64,000 nucleotides of DNA from Leptolyngbya sp. FACHB-321 (GTDB lineage Bacteria; Cyanobacteriota; Cyanobacteriia; Leptolyngbyales; Leptolyngbyaceae): positions 62,001-126,000 of the forward strand of contig NZ_JACJPI010000045.1 of assembly GCF_014695975.1 (NCBI RefSeq), read 5' to 3'. Below are positions 38,847 through 47,900 of this stretch, in pieces. Under the pieces are notes generated by a model. The model was not told the origin of the DNA, did no database searches, and was given only the letters and a program-made list of their open reading frames with translations. Position numbers and translations under genes: made by a program. The stretch's first letter is position 1. The number at the start of each line of letters is the position of its first letter.

Positions 38847-39560
38847 TCATACCTCCCCCACCGCTCCATACCTTGCCGTTACCTTCGCGTCAGGATTCGC
38901 TTGCATCGTTAGCCATGCCCACATCTGGTCGCCCAAGCAAAAGTGCCACCATTCGTTGGGATGTTGCTGAAAGCCAGCCGTGAGCATGATCGATCGCAGT
39001 CGTTGGCGCTGTTCATGAAAGGAACGATCGCGAAAATCAGTGCTGGCAGCAAAGTGGTCGGGATACGATCGAGGCGAGAGTTCATCAATGGGAGAACCCA
39101 TAGCCACGGCTTGACCAAACTCATCCACCAACGTGACATCGATCGCGCCACCTGTGCTGTGTGGCGGCGGCGTAGCGGGATTGAGGCTTGGCACTGCCCA
39201 AAACTCGTAAACCAGTTCTAAAAGCGACTCACGCTCCGACTCAGTGAGACGATCCGGCGACAAGCCCTTTGACTGCGCTACATCCCGAAACGTATAGTCC
39301 ACCATGTATTGCTGTACCGCGATCGGGCGATAGGCATCAAAGACCTGAATCCGCCAGCCAGGAAATTCTTTCTGTAGTAGCGCTTGCGCTTCAATCAGAT
39401 GCTTTAGTACGCCTTCCCGTAAGTAGAAGGGCGACTTTTCACCATATGGTGCCCCTACAGTGGCATAGGGGTGGGGCGATACTAAGGCAAACAGTGACTC
39501 AGGGATGGGTAGTAACGGTTCACCACACTCGACGATCGCAACGTGTTGGTACGGTTTCAT
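38847..39560 (-). CDS. D-alanyl-D-alanine dipeptidase (VanX-type, M15 family)
   Basis: A 237-residue zinc peptidase. The metal site is seen in PPHSTGGAIDVTLVDE (His and Asp ligands) and PNEWWHFCLGDQ (catalytic Glu and third ligand His). The conserved VFDAYRPIAVQQYMVDY supplies the substrate-site Arg. Such enzymes cleave D-Ala-D-Ala from peptidoglycan turnover; in cyanobacteria this is a housekeeping recycling role and no van resistance genes are near. It starts 6 bases after the yidD stop, so the two form an operon. Confidence 0.88.
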   Translation of the reverse strand: MKPYQHVAIVECGEPLLPIPESLFALVSPHPYATVGAPYGEKSPFYLREGVLKHLIEAQALLQKEFPGWRIQVFDAYRPIAVQQYMVDYTFRDVAQSKGLSPDRLTESERESLLELVYEFWAVPSLNPATPPPHSTGGAIDVTLVDEFGQAVAMGSPIDELSPRSYPDHFAASTDFRDRSFHEQRQRLRSIMLTAGFQQHPNEWWHFCLGDQMWAWLTMQANPDAKVTARYGAVGEV

Positions 39561-39566
39561 GGCAGC

Positions 39567-39815
39567 TTAAACCTCGTCCCGTTCCAGTGGTTTAGGTGAG
39601 GAGGGTCGTGGCACTGGATCGTAACCGCCAGGATGAAACGGATGACAGCGACAGATTCGTTGTGCCGTGAGCCAGCTTCCTTGTAAGACACCGAAGCGAT
39701 CGACTGCCTCTAGCGCATACTGTGAACAGGTTGGCTGAAAGCGACACATTGGCGGAAACAGCGGTGAAAGAAACACCCGGTAGCCGCGAATTAGCCCCAT
39801 AAGTAAGATCTTCAT
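39567..39815 (-). CDS. yidD: Membrane protein insertion efficiency factor YidD
   Basis: An 82-residue protein with the full YidD signature: [35 protein letters not shown], and [17 protein letters not shown]. YidD aids insertion of inner-membrane proteins with YidC. In many bacteria it sits with rpmH-rnpA-yidC; here it is alone with the dipeptidase gene. The amphipathic N-terminal helix and three conserved Cys are present. Confidence 0.95.
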   Translation of the reverse strand: MKILLMGLIRGYRVFLSPLFPPMCRFQPTCSQYALEAVDRFGVLQGSWLTAQRICRCHPFHPGGYDPVPRPSSPKPLERDEV

Positions 39816-39965
39816 ACTGCCAGTTCATTGCGGTAAGGGTTGAGGCAGCAGTACGGCTCCTGCCTTCTAAAGTTGCTTTTCACTGGTCGCACCTAGCTTT
39901 CTATCGTAGCGGATTCCACGCTTGGTGGTCGGTGTCCGTTGGTATGGTTGGTTCGTCTCGACAAA

Positions 39966-40289
39966 CTAGGAGTTAGCTGTCCCTGACTCATCTACAACTT
40001 CAAAATCAGACCCTAACTCTTCCCGTAACAAATGTAATACTTCTTGTGCAGCAGCACTGAACTGTACTACTTCCCTATCGCTCCACCGAGAAGGTTGTGG
40101 GGCATTGTCCCAGTTCAGAAATGTATTATGCCAACTCAAGACGAAATTAATACGCTTCTCTAGCGTTTGAGATATCGGCAGTTTAAAGCTATCGATTGGG
40201 TAATTACCAAAATGTTCGTAGGCTGCATCGTTTGCACTCCACAAGCAGATACCTGAACCAAAATCGAAGAAATAACGGAGCCTATACAT
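39966..40289 (-). CDS. Conserved hypothetical protein
   Basis: A 107-residue soluble protein beginning MYRLRYFFDFGSGICLWSAN, with SWHNTFLNWDNAPQPSRWSD in the middle and LREELGSDFEVVDESG at the end. I recall similar orphan proteins (FDxGSGxCLW..ND.A) in distant bacteria, some near toxin or contact systems, but the family has no assigned role and I cannot confirm this. It is isolated here, with no toxin gene beside it. Confidence 0.6.
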   Translation of the reverse strand: MYRLRYFFDFGSGICLWSANDAAYEHFGNYPIDSFKLPISQTLEKRINFVLSWHNTFLNWDNAPQPSRWSDREVVQFSAAAQEVLHLLREELGSDFEVVDESGTANS

Positions 40290-40486
40290 GGTCTCTGCAA
40301 AAAACTTCCAACAGCATACCAGTTACAGCTTTCCGCCTCTCTGAGCGTAGCGTTTCACAAATAGCCTCTCGCTACGTTTCTACAGGTGACTCTACCCAAC
40401 AAGTCACTAACAGAATGGGCACTAATCTATCTGTTGGTCGTCTATCTGCCCTATTCTAGCCATCAGTCCTCAGTCTCTAGCTTCTC

Positions 40487-41824
40487 ATGCGCGTACTCTG
40501 TCTCAGCAATGGTCATGGTGAAGATGCGATCGCCATCCGCATTCTGCGCGAACTGCAACAGCACCCCACACCACCGGAACTTGCAGCCCTACCGATCGTT
40601 GGCGAAGGTCATGCCTATACCAACAGTGGCATCCCTCTCATCGGTTCCGTCAAAACCATGCCGTCTGGTGGCTTCATTTACCAGGATGGTCGGCAGCTTG
40701 CACGAGATATCCGAGGCGGCTTACTACAACTGACCCTGACACAACTCCGGGCGATTCGCACATGGGCAAGTTCCGCAGAGACGCAGAGACGCGCAGAGAC
40801 GGAGAGGCATCTCTCTCCTTCCACTCCCCACTCCCCACTCCCCACTCCCCACTCCCTCATTCTTGCGGTCGGCGACATCGTGCCACTGCTCTTTGCCCGT
40901 TTAAGTGGGCTTCCCTACGCCTTTGTGGGCACTGCCAAGTCTGAATACTACCTGCGCGATGAGGCGGGTTGGTTGCCACGAAAATCCTGGTGGGACGATC
41001 GCCTTGAGCGTTGGACGGGCTGCATTTATCATCCGTGGGAGCGCTGGCTGATGAGCCATCCCAACTGCAAAGCTGTGTTTCCCAGAGACACCATTACTGC
41101 CAATAGCCTTAAGCAACGCGGAATTCTAGCCTTTGACCTGGGCAACCCGATGATGGATGGGCTGGAGTGGGAAGGGGAAAAGGATAAAGAATTAAGGCTA
41201 AAGGATGAGCAGAATTTAGCTTTTAGCCTTGGTCCTTCTGCCTTAACGATCGCCCTCCTGCCTGGTTCGCGCCCACCGGAAGCGTATGCTAATTGGGAAA
41301 CGATGCTGCAAGCGGTGAATGGAGTGGTTGCCCAAACGCTTCGACCGTTGACGTTTTTAGCGGCGATCGCGTCTGAACTAGAAGCAGAGAAACTGCGGCA
41401 GACGCTCATGACGTATCGCTGGCAGCAAGTGACAGAGGATTCCTACACGGTAGGTTTGGGCGAACGAAAATCAACGCTGGTGTTAGCGCAACATCGGTTT
41501 GCTGAGTGCCTGCATCGTGCGGATCTCGCGATCGCGATGGCAGGCACCGCAACAGAGCAGTTTGTTGGCTTAGGCAAGCCTGCGATTACGCTGCCCGGTA
41601 AAGGTCCACAGTTCACACCTGCTTTCGCCGAAGCGCAAACCCGTTTGCTGGGTGCCTCTGCTGTGTTGGTGAAGGAACCCGATCGTGTGGCGACTGTCAT
41701 TCAATCGCTGCTGCAAAATCCCGATGCCCTGCAAACGATCGCCGAGAGTGGTCGTCGTCGGATGGGCGCATCCGGAGCTGCCAAACGCATTGCAGATTGT
41801 TTGATGACGATGGACGCACCGTGA
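40487..41824 (+). CDS. Lipid-A-disaccharide-synthase-related protein
   Basis: A 445-residue GT-B-fold protein of the cyanobacterial family related to LpxB. Blocks: MRVLCLSNGHGEDAIAIRIL, ILAVGDIVPLLFARLSGLPY, FVGTAKSEYYLRDEAGWLPR, VFPRDTITANSLKQRGI and the C-terminal sugar-nucleotide site AIAMAGTATEQFVGLGKPAI. The acceptor is unknown. Residues about 95-123 (between QLRAIRTW and LILAVGD) are an in-frame insertion of repeat DNA: CAGAGACG units, then five ACTCCCC heptamers. A second low-complexity stretch occurs near residues 225-255. Both lie at loop-like positions, so the protein is probably functional. Confidence 0.82.
   Translation: MRVLCLSNGHGEDAIAIRILRELQQHPTPPELAALPIVGEGHAYTNSGIPLIGSVKTMPSGGFIYQDGRQLARDIRGGLLQLTLTQLRAIRTWASSAETQRRAETERHLSPSTPHSPLPTPHSLILAVGDIVPLLFARLSGLPYAFVGTAKSEYYLRDEAGWLPRKSWWDDRLERWTGCIYHPWERWLMSHPNCKAVFPRDTITANSLKQRGILAFDLGNPMMDGLEWEGEKDKELRLKDEQNLAFSLGPSALTIALLPGSRPPEAYANWETMLQAVNGVVAQTLRPLTFLAAIASELEAEKLRQTLMTYRWQQVTEDSYTVGLGERKSTLVLAQHRFAECLHRADLAIAMAGTATEQFVGLGKPAITLPGKGPQFTPAFAEAQTRLLGASAVLVKEPDRVATVIQSLLQNPDALQTIAESGRRRMGASGAAKRIADCLMTMDAP
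40773..40857 (+). repeat. Tandem repeats inside a coding region
   Basis: CAGAGACG-type units at about 40773-40806 are followed by five ACTCCCC/T heptamers at 40823-40857. Together they add about 28 codons in frame to the lipid-A-disaccharide-synthase-related gene. The first tract matches, in reverse complement, the repeat at 56896-56920 before folC. Confidence 0.85.
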
Positions 41825-41925
41825 GATCCAGAAGGAGGTTTCGTTGACAAACGTTTTTGATGAAACTTGTCTGAAAGCACTGCACGGTTATCGGTATTCT
41901 GGTAGCAGCTAGTTCCAGGTTCGCA

Positions 41926-44112
41926 GTGTCTCGACAACTCCATGCTTTGCTTTTGCTGGTGGTTTGGGCAGTGGTAACGTTAACCAGTTTGCCTCAACCG
42001 CTGTGGGCAACGATCGCCCAACCCGATCGCGTTCCCCTGACGCTGGAGCTTTTGCAAGCGCGGCTCAAGAATCCGATGCAGAGTGACGGGGTGCGTATTC
42101 TCGATTTGAGTCGCCTGACGATCGATTTGCGTCCCGAAAATGCAGCCTTGCGCGATCAGTTTTATGAGTTGGTGCGGGGGCAACTACAGCGTCCTGGTAC
42201 TCCTGTCGGGCTTGATCTCAGCTACTCACAGATCCAGGGCGAGTTTAAAATCAGCCAGTTGGGGCTACGAGCACCGCTGTATGGGCAATCGCTCTCGCCA
42301 CTTTTTACACCTACTGAACAAAAGCAGCTACAGCGCGATCGACGGCTTTTATCACGACTCAGCACCCTTTCCCAGTCGTTGCTGTCTAAACCTGATGTTG
42401 GTACTCCGCCAGCACCGCTGCAAATCACTGTTTTTCGGGGACCGCTCAAGCTAATTCAAACGCGCTTTACTGGGTTAGCTGACTTTACCAATACGTTTTT
42501 TCTTAATCGCGTCGAAGCGCAGGGCGTGCAGTTTGCTCAGTTGGCAGACTGGTCGCAGGCACGCTTAAGCCAGAACGCTAGCTTCGCTGGAGCCACCTTT
42601 GAGCGCGATGCTCGGTTTCGTAGCAGCATTTTCTTCGCCAAAACAGAGTTCACGCAGACGCAGTGGCAGGGTGCCGTCAATTTTCAGAACAGCGAATTTC
42701 AGGCGACAGCAAACTTCAATCAGGCGTTGTTTCAGCAGCCGACCAACTTCATGCGGGTGCAGTGGGTAGGCAACGCCGACTTTGCCCAGGCGCATTGGCA
42801 AAACCAAGCAATTTTTACGAAGGGTACGTTCAACCAATCGCTGTTTCTGACAGATGCGGTGTTTGAGAAAACGGCGTTGTTTCGAGAAGCGCAGTTTAAT
42901 CGTCCGGTAAACTTGCGCGGTGCTTCCATCTTGGATCGAGCAGAGTTTGGCTATACCGGGTTTGCTAAGGGTGCCTACCTGAATGTGCCGGGACTCCGCT
43001 TTGACTCTGATCGCGCCAAAATTATCGGTAATCCAGGGCAAATTAGTCGCGTGATCTCCGTGCCAACGCTGCAAGGCAACGAAAACCTGCTGCGGGAACT
43101 GGTGCGAAATTTTCGCCGCTTGGAGCAAATTCCCGATGCGAATCAATTGGAGTATATGCGGGAGCGGTTGCGCTTACGAGAACTACGTCAGCAACTGGTT
43201 GGGATCAATATCAACACAGCACCCGCAACACAGTTGGTAGCCGTAGGGTTTTCGCAACGACAGGCAGATGCGATCGCCGAACGACGTACGCAGCAACCGT
43301 TTCGCAGCACTGCCGATCTATTGATTGTGGGCAGTGTTGATCTGGCAACGTATATCAATGTGCGCGATCGCGTTATTGCCAAAGAAGCGGTTTCACCAAG
43401 TCTAGAAGCCCTCAATCGCCTTTCTACGGGGTTGAGTTGGTTGGGGCTAAGCCAGTTGCTACTGCTGACGCGCTACGGCACTGATTTCTGGCTCATTTTT
43501 GGTGTCGGGTTAGTGGCAAGCGCGTACTTTGGAGTCCTGTTTTGGCTGGTCGATCGTTGGCGACGCATCACGCCTGCACCCGTTTTGCCAAAGCTTCCTG
43601 AGACCTTTTGGGTACTCTCGCTCTTTAGCGTTTTGTCTTTGTGGGGAGTTGTTTCTATCTTTCGGGCTGCTGATCGCCCCTGGCTCACCCTTGCTAGCAT
43701 TGCGGCACTCATTATCCCCATACCAGCCTTACTCACCATCCGATTGTATAAAGTGGGTCGCTATCACCCCTTAATGGATGTCAGCTACTTCACCGAAGAA
43801 GGGACGTTGCGCCAGCTACGTATCCTGATTGGGCGGTTGCCTGTCATTCCTCGATATGAGCTATTCCGCGAACGCTACATTCCCCTCCTATGGGATCGTC
43901 GCTGGAGTTGGCTCAACTACTTCGATTTCAGCCTCAACAATTTACTCAAGTTCGGCTTTAACGACATTCGTCTGCGTGACGAACATCTTCCTGGGCTCAT
44001 TAGTGCGCTTGTCTGGTATCAGTGGGGGCTAGGCATTCTCTATATTGCTTTGCTGCTATGGACACTCTCCCGCACAATTCCGGGGCTGAATCTGTTGATT
44101 TACTTTAAGTGA
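41926..44112 (+). CDS. Pentapeptide-repeat membrane protein with helix-hairpin-helix motif
   Basis: A 728-residue protein. A signal sequence (LLLLVVWAVVTLTSLPQPLWA) precedes a region with VGLDLSYSQIQGEFKIS. Residues about 170-350 are degenerate pentapeptide repeats (ANFNQALF, ADFAQAHW, VNFQNSEF style) that form a right-handed beta helix. At about 425-455 lies a helix-hairpin-helix of ComEA type (ININTAPATQLVAVGFSQRQ). The C-terminal 250 residues carry about four transmembrane helices. The likely start is GTG 41926. The unusual combination leaves the function open; the repeat part is probably extracytoplasmic. Confidence 0.75.
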   Translation: MSRQLHALLLLVVWAVVTLTSLPQPLWATIAQPDRVPLTLELLQARLKNPMQSDGVRILDLSRLTIDLRPENAALRDQFYELVRGQLQRPGTPVGLDLSYSQIQGEFKISQLGLRAPLYGQSLSPLFTPTEQKQLQRDRRLLSRLSTLSQSLLSKPDVGTPPAPLQITVFRGPLKLIQTRFTGLADFTNTFFLNRVEAQGVQFAQLADWSQARLSQNASFAGATFERDARFRSSIFFAKTEFTQTQWQGAVNFQNSEFQATANFNQALFQQPTNFMRVQWVGNADFAQAHWQNQAIFTKGTFNQSLFLTDAVFEKTALFREAQFNRPVNLRGASILDRAEFGYTGFAKGAYLNVPGLRFDSDRAKIIGNPGQISRVISVPTLQGNENLLRELVRNFRRLEQIPDANQLEYMRERLRLRELRQQLVGININTAPATQLVAVGFSQRQADAIAERRTQQPFRSTADLLIVGSVDLATYINVRDRVIAKEAVSPSLEALNRLSTGLSWLGLSQLLLLTRYGTDFWLIFGVGLVASAYFGVLFWLVDRWRRITPAPVLPKLPETFWVLSLFSVLSLWGVVSIFRAADRPWLTLASIAALIIPIPALLTIRLYKVGRYHPLMDVSYFTEEGTLRQLRILIGRLPVIPRYELFRERYIPLLWDRRWSWLNYFDFSLNNLLKFGFNDIRLRDEHLPGLISALVWYQWGLGILYIALLLWTLSRTIPGLNLLIYFK

Positions 44113-44129
44113 GGAGAGAGTCGACGGAT

Positions 44130-44262
44130 GGGGCGGCTAGGGAAGTTAAGGAAGATAGGGAGGCAGAGAATTTTAAGTTTTGAGTTTCCCCCTGCCTCCC
44201 CTGCTCCCCCTGCCCTCTGCCCTCTGCCTCCTCTGCTTCCCCCTTCGACAGGCTGTCTTTTG
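44130..44262. repeat. Polypurine/polypyrimidine repeat spacer
   Basis: GGGAGGCAG-like units on one side and CCCTGCCCTCTG-like units on the other, with AAGTTTTGAGTTT in the centre, form an imperfect palindrome-like low-complexity tract. It happens to be open in the frame of the next gene, but is unlikely to be translated. Confidence 0.6.
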
Positions 44263-44313
44263 ACAGTAAGTATGGTTCACGCCACAGTAAACGAGTTGTT
44301 ATGTGCTGGTTCT

Positions 44314-44757
44314 ATGGTTCGTATGGGTAATTTTCGTCGGGCGATCAGTTGGCTCGTCGTTCCTGTGCTTTTGACCACGCCTGTCCTGGCGCATACTGTG
44401 AAAGTTTCGGGTGATGTGGCGGCAACCTTTCATATTGAACCGAACCATAACCCCAGAGCAGGCACACCATCTCAAGCGTGGTTTGGTCTGACGCGCAAAG
44501 GTGGCAGCACGATTCCGTTGTCGCAATGCAACTGTCGGTTGGCAGTTTACGCAGTGCCCCATAACAGTAAGGCAGCGCCACTGCTACAACCTGCCCTCAA
44601 GCCGATCAATGCAGCGAAGTACAAAGGTGTTCCGGGTGCCAACATTGTGTTTCCTAAGGCGGGGCGGTACGAGCTACGACTCAGTGGTACACCTAAGGCA
44701 CCGGCAAGTTTTAGACCGTTTCAGCTTAGTTACAGCGTTACGGTTGGAGGGCGTTAG
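44314..44757 (+). CDS. Exported hypothetical protein
   Basis: A 147-residue protein from ATG 44314 with a signal peptide (SWLVVPVLLTTPVLA, cleavage before HTVKVSG). The mature part is a likely Ig-like beta domain: VAATFHIEPNHNPRAG, SQAWFGLTRKGGSTIPLSQC, NCRLAVYAVPHNS, FPKAGRYELRLSGTP and FRPFQLSYSVTVGG. An N-terminal extension of up to 62 codons is open but only translates repeats. ATG 44272 and 44323 are other possible starts. Periplasmic; function unknown. Confidence 0.65.
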   Translation: MVRMGNFRRAISWLVVPVLLTTPVLAHTVKVSGDVAATFHIEPNHNPRAGTPSQAWFGLTRKGGSTIPLSQCNCRLAVYAVPHNSKAAPLLQPALKPINAAKYKGVPGANIVFPKAGRYELRLSGTPKAPASFRPFQLSYSVTVGGR

Positions 44758-44941
44758 TGCCGCTCGTCATCACGGTAAATTAGTAAGTGGGTGTAACGAC
44801 AGGTTCGATCAAGCCTAAGCCCAAATCTTTGGAGCCTAATAGAGTCACAGATACTGTCAGATTCAAAATCTATCTTTATGCATAATCTTTGCATCACCTT
44901 TTCCCGTACAACAGAGTGAGGTTAAGGAGATGCAGGTGTGA

Positions 44942-47900
44942 ATGTTTTCAGATAAACCCGATCGAGAGCTGGTTGAAGAGGATGTCTTTATTTTTCCGGC
45001 CTCGTTTGCTCAACAGCGCTTGTGGTTTATCGAACAACTGCTTCCTGGAGATGCTCTTTACGTTATTCCGCTGGTTTTCCGGCTTACAGGTTCGCTCCAG
45101 CGATCGCTCCTCCATCAGAGTTTGCAGGCGATCGTGCAGCGTCATGAAAGCCTCCGCACTACCTTTGATGTCGTGGATGGACAACTGATGCAGGCGATCG
45201 CGCCTGAGTTGTCAGTGCCGCTCAACTTCACAGATTTACGAGCCTTGCCCGCTAGCACCCGCGAAGATAGTGCGCTAGCTCAAATCTGGCAGGCAATTCA
45301 ACAGCCGTTTCATTTAAACCAGGGACCACTGTTTCGCGTCCAGTTGTGGCAATTGCAGGATACGGAACATCTGTTGCTGCTGGCACTGCATCACATTGTT
45401 TTTGATGAGTGGTCAAGCGGTGTGTTGATCCGCGAGTTGGGCGCACTCTACGCCGCGTTGGTGGAAAACAAACCGATCGCGTTGCCAGACTTACCCATTC
45501 AATATGCTGATTTTGCCCACTGGCAGCGGGAGTGGTTGCAAGGAGAGGTGCTAAACGCCCAATTACGCTACTGGAAGCAGCAGTTAGCAGATGTCCCAGT
45601 GCTTAGTTTACCTGGTGCGGCAGCTCGTCCGCTCCTGCATTCAGTGGTGCAGGGGCATCAGGGTGCCAGCCAACTGTTGGAATTACCGCAGCCGTTATTG
45701 GATGAGTTAGAGGCACTAAGCCAGCAGGCAGGCGTAACGTTGTTTATGACTCTGCTGGCAGCCTTTCAGACGTTGCTACATCGCTATACTGGGCAGACTG
45801 ATCTGGCGATCGGCTCTCCCATTGCTAATCGTCATCGCAGCGAGTTGGAAGGGTTGATTGGGTTCTTGGTCAATAGCCTGGTGTTGCGAACCAATCTGGC
45901 AGGTGATCCCACCTTTCGCGAGTTACTAGACCGGGTGCGGGATGTCACTTTGGCAGCGTACGCTCATCAGGATTTACCGTTTGAAAAGCTGGTAGAAGAA
46001 CTGCAACCCGTACGTAGCCTGGGTCAAAATCCGCTCTTTCAAGTGGTCTTTGCGCTGCAAAATACACCGATGGAGCAACTGACGTTACCGGGCTTAATCC
46101 TTAGCCCGGTGGAGTTGGAGACGAAGACTTCACGCTTTGACCTGGAACTCTATGTTTGGAAAAGTGGGGACAACTTCAGAAATTTGTGGGGTAAGGGTTG
46201 GCAGCAAGCGGATGGGTTGCGCGGTGTCATCGTTTACAACACGGCTTTGTTTGATTCGACCACGATCGCAGCACTACGACAGCACTTTCAGACGTTATTG
46301 GAGGGGATCGTCGCAAAGCCAGAGACTCCTCTCTCGGCATTGCCATTGCTAACGGTTGCAGAACAGCGATCGTTGTTACAGCAGTGGCAAGGCAAGCAAT
46401 CCAGTTATCCCGCTCATGTTTGTATCCACCAACTGTTTGAAGCACAGGTTAAGGAACGACCCACCGCGATCGCTATCCAATTTAATGATCAATCGTTCAC
46501 CTATCAGGCATTGAATCAAGGCAGTAATCAACTGGCGCGGTATTTGCAACGATTAGGGGTTGGCGCTATGCCCGTTGGCATCTGTCTGGAACAAGGGGTG
46601 GAAGCGATCGCGGCAATGTTGGCAATTCTCAAAGTCGGTGGTGCTTACGTGCCGCTTGATCCCACCTATCCCTCAGAGCGGCTGCACTTCATGCTGGAGG
46701 ATGCGGGTATTACAGTGGTGTTGACGCAGGCAGACTGGGCAGAGGCACTGCGAACTGACCACACAACGATCGTTTGTTTGGAACAAGCCTGGGGCACGAT
46801 CGCTAAGGAGTCGGATGAAAACCTGTCGGCTCCCTGCACTGCCGATCAACTTGCCTACGTCATCTATACCTCTGGCTCAACTGGAACGCCCAAAGGTGTG
46901 ATGGTGCCCCATCGGGCAGTGAATCGGCTGGTGTGTGACACCAACTATGTGCAGATCGAACCGGGCGCTCGGGTGGCACAAGTGGCAAACCTTGCCTTTG
47001 ATGCCGCCACCTTTGAAGTTTGGGGTGCTTTATTGAACGGTGCCCAACTGATTGGCATAGAGCGAGAAACGACACTGACACCCACTGCGTTTGTTGCTGC
47101 TCTGGAACACCAGCGCATCAGCATTCTGTTTTTGACAACCGCGTTATTTAATCAAACGGTAAGCCAGATTCCTACTGCCTTTCGATCGCTCAAATACCTG
47201 CTGTTTGGCGGTGAAATGGTGAATGTGGATTGCGCGCGATCAGTGGTGCAACAGGGCAAACCCCAGCATCTCATCCATGTCTATGGTCCCACTGAAAACA
47301 CGACCTTTTCCACCTGGTACGAGGTGCAAAACGTGCCAGAGAACGCCACGACCATTCCCATTGGTCAAGCCATCGCTCAGACCCAGGTGTATTTATTAGA
47401 TGCTAGGCAAAATCCAGTCCCAGCAGGCGTAGGCGGTGAACTTTATTTAGGTGGCGATGGGCTGTCACGAGGCTACTTGAAGCGTCCAGAGCTGACAGCA
47501 GAACGGTTTATTGACAATCCCTTTAAGGAGTGGGGCATGGGGAATGGGGCAAAGCACTCAACTCCTGGCTCCCAACTCCCAACTCTTTACAAAACGGGCG
47601 ATCGCGCCCTGTATCGTTCTGATGGCGCGCTTGAGTTTTTAGGACGCACAGACCATCAAATCAAACTGCGCGGTTTTCGGGTGGAACTGGGCGAGATTGA
47701 AACGGCGATCGTGCAACATCCAGCCGTGCGAACCGCCCTAGTGGTGCTGCGAGAGATGGACAACGCGCCTACAGAGACGCTGCGCGAACGACAGTTGGTT
47801 GCCTATGTTGTAGCCGACGCGGCGGTTGTACCAACAGAGCGGGAGCTGCGATCGTTTCTCAAAACAAAACTACCGCTTTATATGCTGCCTGCAGCCGTTG

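Noticed and set aside
38847-39560. VanX-type gene considered as vancomycin resistance
   Set aside because: No vanA/vanH or two-component genes nearby; paired with yidD, it fits housekeeping cell-wall recycling.
40823-40857. Tandem heptamers considered as a CRISPR-like array
   Set aside because: Units of 7 bases without spacers; no cas genes in the window. These are short tandem repeats.
44128-44313. N-terminal extension of the exported protein at 44314
   Set aside because: It is low-complexity Pro/Leu/Ser from a repeat tract and would bury the signal peptide.
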